Assembly (NCBI RefSeq): GCF_002019765.1
Contig: NZ_KV917380.1
Span: 2,700,667-2,764,666 of the forward strand
From: Shouchella oshimensis
GTDB taxonomy: Bacteria > Bacillota > Bacilli > Bacillales > Bacillaceae_D
Direction: 5' to 3'
DNA length: 64,000 nt
A program made the position numbers and the translations under genes. Of this stretch, positions 57,364 to 64,000 are shown in pieces (position 1 is the first letter of the stretch; each line of letters opens with the position of its first letter). The notes beneath the pieces are model-generated. The model saw nothing but the letters and a program-made list of their open reading frames with translations, was not told where the DNA came from and searched no databases.

Positions 57364-57521
57364 ATTAAACGCTTACTGCTTTTTAGCAGCAAACTGCCTC
57401 CTTCAGAAAAAGAATTTAAATACGTTGTTCTTAGTATAGCTTATTTTTGTTCCCACAGAAAACGAACACTATGATAGACTAAAAATGTAACCCTTTACAA
57501 CTTGATAAAGGAGGGATTTTC

Positions 57522-57761
57522 ATGCTTGTTCATTTTCAATTTAAACCTTTATATCAACGCGCTCAAAAGCAAAGTTGGGCTTTTTCTTTTTACTTTAAAG
57601 GGCAGTTCGTGTCTGGTACTTATCATTTTGACGGCTCCATTACATGGACGGATTCGCAAGTTGACGAGCAAGTAAGGAACGAGCAATTAAAACAAGCTGT
57701 CCATGATTTAATGCTTTATCACGTCTATGAAGAAGAACATCAACCGAAGCATAAAATTTAA
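57522..57761 (+). CDS. YheE-family (DUF5342) small protein
   Basis: 79 residues: HFQFKPLYQRAQKQSWAFSF, then YHFDGSITWT and AVHDLMLYHVYEEE. Conserved HFQ-KPL...HDLML-HVY fits YheE. SD AAAGGAGGG. Function unknown; same neighbourhood (yheB, SASP) in B. subtilis. Confidence 0.85.
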   Translation: MLVHFQFKPLYQRAQKQSWAFSFYFKGQFVSGTYHFDGSITWTDSQVDEQVRNEQLKQAVHDLMLYHVYEEEHQPKHKI

Positions 57762-57797
57762 TCCATTTGCCATTCTATTAAGAGGAGGGATGGTCAA

Positions 57798-57950
57798 ATG
57801 AAGGAACGAAAAGATTTGGATAGTCGTAAAGAGTACGAACTAGATATTGACCGCTACGTTAACGAAGGTTTACATGGCGGGCGTGTTGATCCACATTCTG
57901 GCGGAAAGATTGAAGAAGACATGCCGATTACAAAGGAAAAACAGGATTAA
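57798..57950 (+). CDS. Small hydrophilic protein, 50 aa
   Basis: MKERKDLDSRKEYELDIDRY, then VNEGLHGGRVDPHSGGKIEE and DMPITKEKQD. A pattern of acidic helix, INEGL-GG-V, and a disordered tail is seen in small Bacillus proteins of unknown function. SD AGGAGGG, 36 bases after yheE, ending at a terminator, so probably a two-gene unit with it. Confidence 0.75.
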   Translation: MKERKDLDSRKEYELDIDRYVNEGLHGGRVDPHSGGKIEEDMPITKEKQD

Positions 57951-57976
57951 AAAGCTCAATCTTGAGCTTTTTTTTT
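57949..57976 (+). terminator. Terminator after the 50-aa gene
   Basis: AAAGCTCAA / TTGAGCTTT with a two- to four-base loop and nine T. Confidence 0.88.
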
Positions 57977-58019
57977 GTTATACTACACACAAGCGACCAA
58001 CAGAAAGGTATGTACTCGA

Positions 58020-58883
58020 ATGAATGACATTATAAACCAAACATTTTCACATGCATTTTGGCAGCCTACTGATCACGTAATAGACCGTATTGCTTTTCAA
58101 AATAAACAACATGTTTTTTATTTTCACCGGTTAAAGATTACAGAACGTGAACGAACGCTCTTATCCTTACTACTAACGGAATTAGATGACACACCGCGTC
58201 CAGCTACAATGGAGGAACAAGAATGGTCAAATTATTTATACGCTGTTGGTAAAGAACCACAACATGCTGAAACGTTCATCGCTTTACACTTTTTTATTGA
58301 ACGACCTATCGATGATCCTGACTCGTTTCGAGAAGCGCTTTTATCATTTTTTCCAATTTCTACACTCATGATTTGGGAAAGCCATACAAACGGCTTGCTC
58401 TTATTTCCAGCCAATTATCGTGAATATGATTTAGATGCTTTAACGGAATTAATTGAATCCGATTTCTATACAGTACTTTATACGTTTTTAGGCACTCCTA
58501 TTCAATTGACCCCATCTAAATCAAGGCTGTTATTTGAGAAAAAGCTGTTTTTAAAACAAATGGATACGAAACGTTCAACTCATATTTTCAGTGCCGCTGA
58601 ATCCAGTTTAGCTGAATTGAAGCAACAATTACATAACGACGAATTTAAACAATTGCGAAGTCACTTCCTTTCAGATGAGCTACTTCGTGATGAAGAACTG
58701 TTACATACAATACATGTCTTCTTCCAAAATAATTTAAATACATCACAAACAGCTAAAGCACTTCATTTACATCGAAATAGTCTTCAATACCGTCTTGATA
58801 AATTCAATGCTCAAACGGGCCTTGATTTGCGGGTATTTTCTCATGCAGCGCTAACGTATTTGTTTATGCACCAGCCAATTTAG
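58020..58883 (+). CDS. PucR/CdaR-type regulator with C-terminal HTH
   Basis: 287 residues. The N-terminal 220 are not recognised. The C-terminus has HVFFQNNLNTSQTAKALHLH then RNSLQYRLDKFNAQTGLDLR, the PucR-type helix-turn-helix (HTH_30). It lies immediately before the sugar-importer ATPase gene, with large inverted repeats between them, so it may control that gene (inference). Confidence 0.82.
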   Translation: MNDIINQTFSHAFWQPTDHVIDRIAFQNKQHVFYFHRLKITERERTLLSLLLTELDDTPRPATMEEQEWSNYLYAVGKEPQHAETFIALHFFIERPIDDPDSFREALLSFFPISTLMIWESHTNGLLLFPANYREYDLDALTELIESDFYTVLYTFLGTPIQLTPSKSRLLFEKKLFLKQMDTKRSTHIFSAAESSLAELKQQLHNDEFKQLRSHFLSDELLRDEELLHTIHVFFQNNLNTSQTAKALHLHRNSLQYRLDKFNAQTGLDLRVFSHAALTYLFMHQPI

Positions 58884-58886
58884 TCC

Positions 58887-58956
58887 ATGTACAGTTTGCA
58901 CAAAGTCATATTGTCATTCTTTGTGCAAGCTGTACATAGCTTTCATCTTATGAAAG
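58887..58956. promoter_or_regulatory. Two inverted repeats in the msmX upstream region
   Basis: First: ATGTACAGTTTGCACAAAG (58887-58905) against CTTTGTGCAAGCTGTACAT (58919-58937), 19 pairs with one T-G, 13-base loop and no T-run. Second: CTTTCAT-CTT-ATGAAAG (58940-58956). A -10-like TACAAT follows at about 58961-58966. The first may end the regulator transcript or be an operator. Confidence 0.6.
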
Positions 58957-58996
58957 GGTTTACAATAAAGATAGTTAAAAACGAGGGGGAAGAAAA

Positions 58997-60094
58997 ATGG
59001 CTTCAATTCAATTAAATAACGTCTACAAAGTATACGATGGTGATGTAACGGCTGTTTCTGATTTTAATCTTGACATCGAAGACAAAGAGTTTATCGTATT
59101 CGTCGGTCCATCAGGTTGTGGTAAATCAACTACACTTCGAATGATCGCTGGACTTGAAGAAATATCAAAAGGCGATTTGATTATTGGTGATAAGCGCATG
59201 AATGACGTAGCGCCAAAAGATCGCGATATTGCCATGGTATTCCAAAACTATGCATTGTATCCACACATGAATGTTTACGACAACATGGCATTCGGTTTGA
59301 AATTAAGAAAGTTTAAAAAAGAAGAAATCAAAAAACGGGTAGATAACGCAGCAAAAATTTTAGGATTAGAAGAAATGCTAGATCGTAAGCCAAAAGCAAT
59401 GTCAGGTGGTCAGCGTCAACGTGTTGCACTAGGTCGTGCCATTGTACGTGACCCACAAGTATTCTTGATGGATGAACCACTTTCAAACTTAGATGCAAAA
59501 CTCCGTGTACAAATGCGTGCAGAAATTACAAAACTTCATAAACGTTTACAGACAACAACGATTTATGTAACTCACGACCAAACAGAAGCGATGACAATGG
59601 CGACTCGGATCGTTATTATGAAAGACGGTCTTATTCAACAAATTGGAACACCTAAAGATGTGTATGATAATCCAGAGAACGTATTTGTTGGTGGCTTTAT
59701 TGGGTCCCCTTCTATGAACTTCTTAAGCGGAAAATTAGATGGAAAAGATTTTGTGATTAATAACCAGCGTATTGAAGTTCCCGAAGGAAAACTTTCTGTT
59801 TTACGTGAACAAGGGTTTACAGATAAAGAACTTATTCTTGGTATTCGCCCTGAAGATATTCACGATGAACCTATTTTCATCTCTTCATCAGAAGGAACTA
59901 AAATTGATGCGTTAATTGATGTGGCTGAATTAACTGGTGCTGAAACCGTCCTTTATTCTTCAATTGAAGGCCAGGAATTTGTAGCACGTGTTGATTCTAG
60001 AACGACTGCACAAAGTGGAGATACAATTGAACTTGCATTAAACATGAATAAAGCCCATTTCTTTAATCCAGATAACGAACAACGTATTCGCTAA
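58997..60094 (+). CDS. msmX: Multi-sugar ABC importer ATPase (MsmX/UgpC type)
   Basis: 365 residues. Walker A GPSGCGKSTTLRM, Q-loop VFQNYALYPHM, signature MSGGQRQRVALGRAIVR, Walker B VFLMDEPLSNLDAKL, H-loop VTHDQTEAMTMA, and a C-terminal TOBE/MalK regulatory domain (LILGIRPEDIHDE). Orphan ATPases of this type energise several carbohydrate importers. No permease genes are adjacent, consistent with a shared ATPase. SD AGGGGGAAG. Confidence 0.94.
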   Translation: MASIQLNNVYKVYDGDVTAVSDFNLDIEDKEFIVFVGPSGCGKSTTLRMIAGLEEISKGDLIIGDKRMNDVAPKDRDIAMVFQNYALYPHMNVYDNMAFGLKLRKFKKEEIKKRVDNAAKILGLEEMLDRKPKAMSGGQRQRVALGRAIVRDPQVFLMDEPLSNLDAKLRVQMRAEITKLHKRLQTTTIYVTHDQTEAMTMATRIVIMKDGLIQQIGTPKDVYDNPENVFVGGFIGSPSMNFLSGKLDGKDFVINNQRIEVPEGKLSVLREQGFTDKELILGIRPEDIHDEPIFISSSEGTKIDALIDVAELTGAETVLYSSIEGQEFVARVDSRTTAQSGDTIELALNMNKAHFFNPDNEQRIR

Positions 60095-60096
60095 TA

Positions 60097-60125
60097 AAAA
60101 AAGAGACGAGGTAATCGTCTCTTTT
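60097..60125. terminator. Bidirectional terminator between msmX and the SASP gene
   Basis: AAAAGAGACGA / TCGTCTCTTTT with a short loop; A- and T-runs on both sides. Confidence 0.9.
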
Positions 60126-60144
60126 CTTGTTCCATTGTATTTAA

Positions 60145-60351
60145 TTATTTTTGGTAACCGCCACTCATTTGTTGTTCAGCCATTTTAACTAAACGTTTAG
60201 TGATTTCCCCACCAACTGAACCGTTAGCACGTGCAGTTGTATCAGGACCAAGGTTAACACCAAATTCTGAAGCGATTTCGTACTTCATTTGGTCAATTGC
60301 TTGTTGTACACCAGGTACAACTAGGTTGTTTGAACTTCTGTTATCTGCCAT
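60145..60351 (-). CDS. Alpha/beta-type small acid-soluble spore protein
   Basis: 68 residues: [20 protein letters not shown], the GPR protease site (YEIASEFGV) and [19 protein letters not shown]. Coats spore DNA. SD GGAGGTG. B. subtilis sspB lies near yheE in the same way. It supports a spore-forming ancestry. Confidence 0.97.
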   Translation of the reverse strand: MADNRSSNNLVVPGVQQAIDQMKYEIASEFGVNLGPDTTARANGSVGGEITKRLVKMAEQQMSGGYQK

Positions 60352-60492
60352 TATGTTTCACCTCCCTGTGTAACTATAGAATGTCACGGTGTCTCGTTTT
60401 CTATGTATGCTTAGTTAAAAAATTTTTTAAGGAAATAAAAGGAAATAAATTTTGATTAAAAAAGACAGTTACACAGGGTCATAATGACAAAT

Positions 60493-60520
60493 AAAAAGAC
60501 TTAATTTCTTAAGTCTTTTT
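60493..60520 (-). terminator. Terminator after the carboxylase cluster
   Basis: AAAAAGACTTA / TAAGTCTTTTT with a six-base loop. Confidence 0.88.
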
Positions 60521-60533
60521 ATTCGTTCGTGCT

Positions 60534-62063
60534 CTATACAGGGTAAACAGGGTGTTTGCGGTCTGTAAAAACTACTTCTTTGGTTTCATATAAAGCGAAC
60601 CTTCGTGTTAACTCTTCTCGCAAATCGTTTCCATTAACGACTCCATCAATGACTAATTCTGAAGCAAGTCGATACACATCAATATTTTCTTTGTATTCTT
60701 CTCTTTTTTCTGCAATAAATGCGGCTCTATCTTCCGGAGCTAATGCCGCAATTTTATTTGCATATACTGCATTTACTGCTGCTTCTGGTCCCATAACAGC
60801 AATTTGTGCTTGCGGTAGAGCTAAACAACAGTCTGGATCAAATGCAGGTCCTGCCATCGCATAAAGACCAGCACCATAAGCTTTACGAACAACTACAGAG
60901 ATCTTCGGAACGGTTGCCTCGGCCATTGCTGAAATCATTTTTGCACCGTGACGAATAATACCTGCACGTTCTACTTTTGTCCCAATCATAAAACCAGGAA
61001 TATCAGCTAGAAACAGCAATGGGATATGGTACGCATCGCATAAAGTAATAAATCTTGCTGCCTTATCTGCAGAATCGTGAAATAATACGCCACCTTTTGC
61101 TTTAGGCTGATTCGCTATAATGCCAATTGTTCTCCCGTTTAAACGAGCAAATCCCGTAATTAGTTCAGGTGCAAATAGCTTTTTAATTTCAAAGAAACTG
61201 TTATCGTCTACTAGCCGATCTAATAGATCGTACATATTAAAAGGCGCATTTTGATTTTCTGGAATGATTTCTTCAATTGACTTAGGTAAATCTTTAGGCG
61301 GAATGGCTTCTGATACAGCTACTCGATCTTTATAACTTTGCGGGACATAACCAATGTATTCTCTTGCTAAATCGATCGCTTCTAACTCATCTTTTGCAAG
61401 CATATCGCCACAGCCAGACACACGGCAATGCATAGACGCACCACCCATTTCCTCAAGAGAAACATCTTCACCAATAACCATCTGAGCCATTCGAGGCGAG
61501 CCAAGATACATGGAAGCATTCCCATCAACCATAATGACAACATCACAAAAGGCTGGAATATAGGCGCCACCAGCGGCAGATGGTCCAAAAAGAATACACA
61601 CTTGTGGAATTTTCCCAGATAGTTTTACCTGATTATGAAAGATTCTGCCTGCTCCTCTTCGACCTGGAAACATGTCAACTTGATCGGTAATACGCGCTCC
61701 AGCTGAATCAACTAAATAAAGCATTGGTACTGCTAATTTCTCAGCCATCTCTTGAATGCGGATAATTTTTTCAACTGTTCGTGCACCCCATGAGCCTGCT
61801 TTTACCGTCGAGTCATTTGCCATAACACAAACGGTTTTACCGTTAATTTTACCGGTTCCGCAAACAACTCCATCAGCAGGTAATCCTTCTGCTTCTGAAT
61901 TCGCAAACATACCGTCTTCGGTTTCTAGGCCATCATCCAATAAAAGCGCTAGTCGCTGTCGAACAAAACGCTTTCCTTTCGCTTCATTTTGCTGATGGTA
62001 TTTTTCTTGTCCGCCTTGGTGAATCGTCTCTACTTTTTCCTTGTATCGCTCTTCAATACTCAT
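60534..62063 (-). CDS. yngE: Acyl-CoA carboxylase carboxyltransferase subunit (YngE-like, methylcrotonyl-CoA type)
   Basis: 509 residues. Carboxyltransferase N and C domains: VMANDSTVKAGSWGARTVEK, LVDSAGARITDQVDMFPGRR, FGPSAAGGAYIPAF, then GFMIGTKVERAGIIRHGAKM and RKAYGAGLYAMAGPAFDPD. Transfers CO2 from biotin to a branched or short acyl-CoA. Methylcrotonyl-CoA is likely from the gene neighbours; propionyl-CoA is an alternative. Start at 62063 behind AGAGGTG. Last in the operon. Confidence 0.92.
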   Translation of the reverse strand: MSIEERYKEKVETIHQGGQEKYHQQNEAKGKRFVRQRLALLLDDGLETEDGMFANSEAEGLPADGVVCGTGKINGKTVCVMANDSTVKAGSWGARTVEKIIRIQEMAEKLAVPMLYLVDSAGARITDQVDMFPGRRGAGRIFHNQVKLSGKIPQVCILFGPSAAGGAYIPAFCDVVIMVDGNASMYLGSPRMAQMVIGEDVSLEEMGGASMHCRVSGCGDMLAKDELEAIDLAREYIGYVPQSYKDRVAVSEAIPPKDLPKSIEEIIPENQNAPFNMYDLLDRLVDDNSFFEIKKLFAPELITGFARLNGRTIGIIANQPKAKGGVLFHDSADKAARFITLCDAYHIPLLFLADIPGFMIGTKVERAGIIRHGAKMISAMAEATVPKISVVVRKAYGAGLYAMAGPAFDPDCCLALPQAQIAVMGPEAAVNAVYANKIAALAPEDRAAFIAEKREEYKENIDVYRLASELVIDGVVNGNDLREELTRRFALYETKEVVFTDRKHPVYPV

Positions 62064-62074
62064 CGCTCTCACCT

Positions 62075-62860
62075 CTAACACCCTTGATAGCGGGGTTTTC
62101 TTTTTTCTTTAAACGCATTTAATCCTTCCATTCGATCTTCTGTATTAATCGTTTGCTGATACGCATTGTTTTCGACCTTTAATCCATCCTCCATTGCGCA
62201 GTCTAGACCTCTGTCTATCGCTTGTTTTGCAGCGCGAATCGCAACAGGTCCATTTTGTGCGATAACGGTCGCCAGTTCGACTGCTTTTTCATACACTTGA
62301 GAAGAAGGAACAGCATATTCACATAGCCCGATATATTCAGCCTCTTTACCACTGATACGTTTAGCTGTATAAATTAACTCTTTTGCTTTACCGACACCAA
62401 CAATACGTGGTAAACGCTGTGTTCCTCCTGCACCTGGAATGATCGCTAGTGAGGTTTCCGTTAAACCGTACTGCGCTTTCTCTGAAAATACTCTCAAATC
62501 TGCCGCAAGAGCCAATTCCAAGCCACCTCCTAAAGCTAGACCATTTGCGGCAACAATAACGGGCTGAGGAAGTGTGGATATTCCTTGAATGGTGTTCCCA
62601 ATTAACTTAACGGCTTCACGAACATCTTCTTCCGTCATAGCCATACGTTCTTTTAAATCTGCTCCGGCGCAAAACGCTTTTTCTCCAGCCGAACGAATAA
62701 TGATGACCCTTGCTTGAGAATCTTCTCGTAATGCCTCTACGTGAACATGTAGCTCTTTTAACAGCTGCGTTGATAAGGCATTTGCAGCGTTTGGTCGATC
62801 GAGAGTTAACGTAACAACCTCTTTTCCTTCTTTTTTCAAAAATTGGTTAGTCAAGTTCAA
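62075..62860 (-). CDS. yngF: Enoyl-CoA hydratase/isomerase (YngF-like, methylglutaconyl-CoA hydratase type)
   Basis: 261 residues, crotonase fold: TLDRPNAANALSTQLLKEL, oxyanion-hole segment AFCAGADLKERMAM, GGGLELALAADLRVFSEKA with catalytic Glu region and ETSLAIIPGAGGTQRLPRIV. With the carboxylase this fits the leucine pathway. TTG start at 62860 (SD GGAG), overlapping the BCCP gene by 14 bases. Confidence 0.9.
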   Translation of the reverse strand: MNLTNQFLKKEGKEVVTLTLDRPNAANALSTQLLKELHVHVEALREDSQARVIIIRSAGEKAFCAGADLKERMAMTEEDVREAVKLIGNTIQGISTLPQPVIVAANGLALGGGLELALAADLRVFSEKAQYGLTETSLAIIPGAGGTQRLPRIVGVGKAKELIYTAKRISGKEAEYIGLCEYAVPSSQVYEKAVELATVIAQNGPVAIRAAKQAIDRGLDCAMEDGLKVENNAYQQTINTEDRMEGLNAFKEKRKPRYQGC

Positions 62861-63059
62861 TTAAATGATCTCCTTCGTTAACAAACTCTCCTTCTGGTTT
62901 AAGAATAGCTTTTACCGTCCCTGCCACCTCTGATTCAATGGGAATCTCCATTTTCATTGATTCTAGAATCGCTACTTCTTGTCCTTGTTCGACTTGATCA
63001 CCAACTGACACAACTACTTTCCACACATTACCAGCCATAGATGCTTGTATATAACTCAT
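62847..63059 (-). CDS. yngHB: Biotin/lipoyl attachment (BCCP-like) protein
   Basis: 70 residues, a free-standing biotinyl domain: SMAGNVWKVVVSVGDQVEQG and biotinylation site ILESMKMEIPIESEVAGTVK (Lys in MKM). It carries biotin between the biotin carboxylase and the carboxyltransferase. Overlaps the carboxylase gene by four bases. Confidence 0.93.
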   Translation of the reverse strand: MSYIQASMAGNVWKVVVSVGDQVEQGQEVAILESMKMEIPIESEVAGTVKAILKPEGEFVNEGDHLIELD

Positions 63060-64000
63060 TGGTTAACCTCCTGAATTCGTTTTATTAGTTCGTCTCTATA
63101 CGTATCCATAAAAGCAGTTGTTGCTCCCCCTTGTTGGAAAACAGGGTGATGGACAATAGCCTTTAATGCCGGAATATTTGTTTTAATACCAGTCACTGTG
63201 TAATGATTTAGTGCGTTTTCAAGCTTTGCTATCGCATCATCACGATTCGTTCCATGAACAATAAGCTTTGCAATCATCGGATCATAAAAATGACTAATGA
63301 CGCTCCCTGCTTTTATTGGACACTCGTGACGAATGTGCGGCGCTTCGGGCAATTCAATTTTTTCCACAGTACCAGGCGACGGAAAAAAGCGAATCGGGTC
63401 TTCTGCATAAATTCTAGCTTCAATGGCATGACCTGTTGGCGTTAATTCTTCTTGCTTCCACGGCAACGTATCACCAGATGCAATTCGAATTTGCCATTCT
63501 ACTAAATCAAGCTTATAAATCTCTTCTGTTACTGGGTGCTCTACTTGAAGTCTCGTGTTCATTTCTAAAAAATAGAACATTCCGTCTTCATCTACTAAAC
63601 ACTCTATGGTCCCTGCATTTTGATAGTGAATGGCTTGTGCTGCTTTTAATGCCATATTAATCATTTCTTGTCGACCTACATCTTTTAAAAAAGGCGACGG
63701 TGCTTCCTCAATTATCTTCTGATGTCTTCTTTGAACAGAACATTCTCGCTCACCAAAAACAAGTGTACGCCCTTTTCCATCTGCTAATACTTGTAACTCG
63801 ATATGTCTTGGGTTTTCTATATACTTTTCGATATAGAGGGCTCCATCTCCAAAAAATAGTGCAGCTTGTTTCTTATTTTTTTCAAACGCTTTTTGGCAAT
63901 CATCGTCACTACGGCAAATTGTAATTCCAATTCCGCCTCCACCTGATGCTGCCTTTAACATAACCGGATAACCAATGTTATTTGCTTCAAACAATGTATC
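63056..64000 (-). CDS. yngH: Biotin carboxylase subunit, C-terminal part (cut by window edge)
   Basis: About 314 codons are inside the window; the frame continues beyond base 64000 (first complete codons read DTLFEANNIGYPVMLKAA). ATP-grasp loop KAASGGGGIGI, then FGERECSVQRRHQKIIEEAP, FLEMNTRLQVEHPVTEEIY and HAIEARIYAEDP. The family usually has about 445 residues, so about 130 N-terminal residues are missing. First visible gene of the carboxylase operon. Confidence 0.95.
   Translation of the reverse strand, partial: DTLFEANNIGYPVMLKAASGGGGIGITICRSDDDCQKAFEKNKKQAALFFGDGALYIEKYIENPRHIELQVLADGKGRTLVFGERECSVQRRHQKIIEEAPSPFLKDVGRQEMINMALKAAQAIHYQNAGTIECLVDEDGMFYFLEMNTRLQVEHPVTEEIYKLDLVEWQIRIASGDTLPWKQEELTPTGHAIEARIYAEDPIRFFPSPGTVEKIELPEAPHIRHECPIKAGSVISHFYDPMIAKLIVHGTNRDDAIAKLENALNHYTVTGIKTNIPALKAIVHHPVFQQGGATTAFMDTYRDELIKRIQEVNQ

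Overview
The window reads as chromosomal DNA of an endospore-forming member of the Bacillaceae. The evidence is gene content and order: hisS-aspS behind a T-box, rel-dtd, recJ-apt, comN/spoVB, yajC-tgt-queA-ruvBA-bofC, a CoxA/SafA coat pair, nadABC/nadS/niaR, obg-pheB-pheA, hemEHY-pbpF, ecsABC/hit, serC-hpr, prsA-yhaL-yhaM, yheA/yheB/yheE, an alpha/beta-type SASP, and a yng-type acyl-CoA carboxylase cluster. Acidic protein tails (for example PrsA) would suit an alkaliphilic or halotolerant species, but that is inference. I see no phage, transposase, tRNA, rRNA or CRISPR array.

Layout. 1-2.9 kb: aspS (cut by the window edge) and hisS behind a T-box leader. 3.0-5.9 kb: a LacI-controlled thuA/Gfo-Idh-MocA sugar module with two operators flanking the promoter. 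5.9-14.5 kb: stringent response (rel), D-aminoacyl-tRNA editing (dtd), purine salvage (apt), recJ, and secD and secF as separate genes. 14.7-23.2 kb: spoVB, small membrane proteins, yajC, queuosine synthesis, Holliday junction helicase, bofC and a lone CuA-type lipoprotein. 23.2-25.5 kb: spore-coat genes, with a 16-fold 36-bp repeat inside safA. 25.6-30.8 kb: NAD biosynthesis and its NiaR repressor. 30.8-33.5 kb: pheA, pheB, obg.

33.5-34.7 kb is the most unusual part. Directly upstream of obg, where spo0B normally lies, is a decayed spo0B: its codons can still be followed, but the active-site His has become Asn and there are in-frame stops and frameshifts. Beside it is a yrzI-like locus of very short ORFs separated by a terminator-like hairpin and by two mutually exclusive hairpins, one of which covers the SD of the YrzI-like gene. 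This also marks a junction between two gene blocks that lie far apart in B. subtilis (the obg arc and the hemY-to-sspB arc).

34.7-41.6 kb: haem synthesis, a class A penicillin-binding protein and CcdA. 41.8-46.9 kb: Ecs transporter, Hit, SerC, Hpr. 47-48.6 kb: a 281-bp inverted-repeat-bounded intergenic element, a YpmS-like protein, a YjcZ-type miniprotein and a possible multi-branched RNA upstream of prsA. 48.6-54.5 kb: PrsA, Nudix, YhaL, YhaM, a two-component system and a second Gly/Tyr-rich miniprotein. 54.6-60.5 kb: YhzD, a HAD-fold protein lacking catalytic residues, YheA, YheB, YheE, a PucR-type regulator, the MsmX/UgpC ATPase and a SASP. 60.5-64 kb: leucine/acyl-CoA carboxylase genes, cut by the right edge.

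Most genes are conserved housekeeping or sporulation genes. Novelty is mainly in the decayed spo0B, the YrzI leader peptides, the T-box specifier and several uncatalogued RNA or DNA structures.
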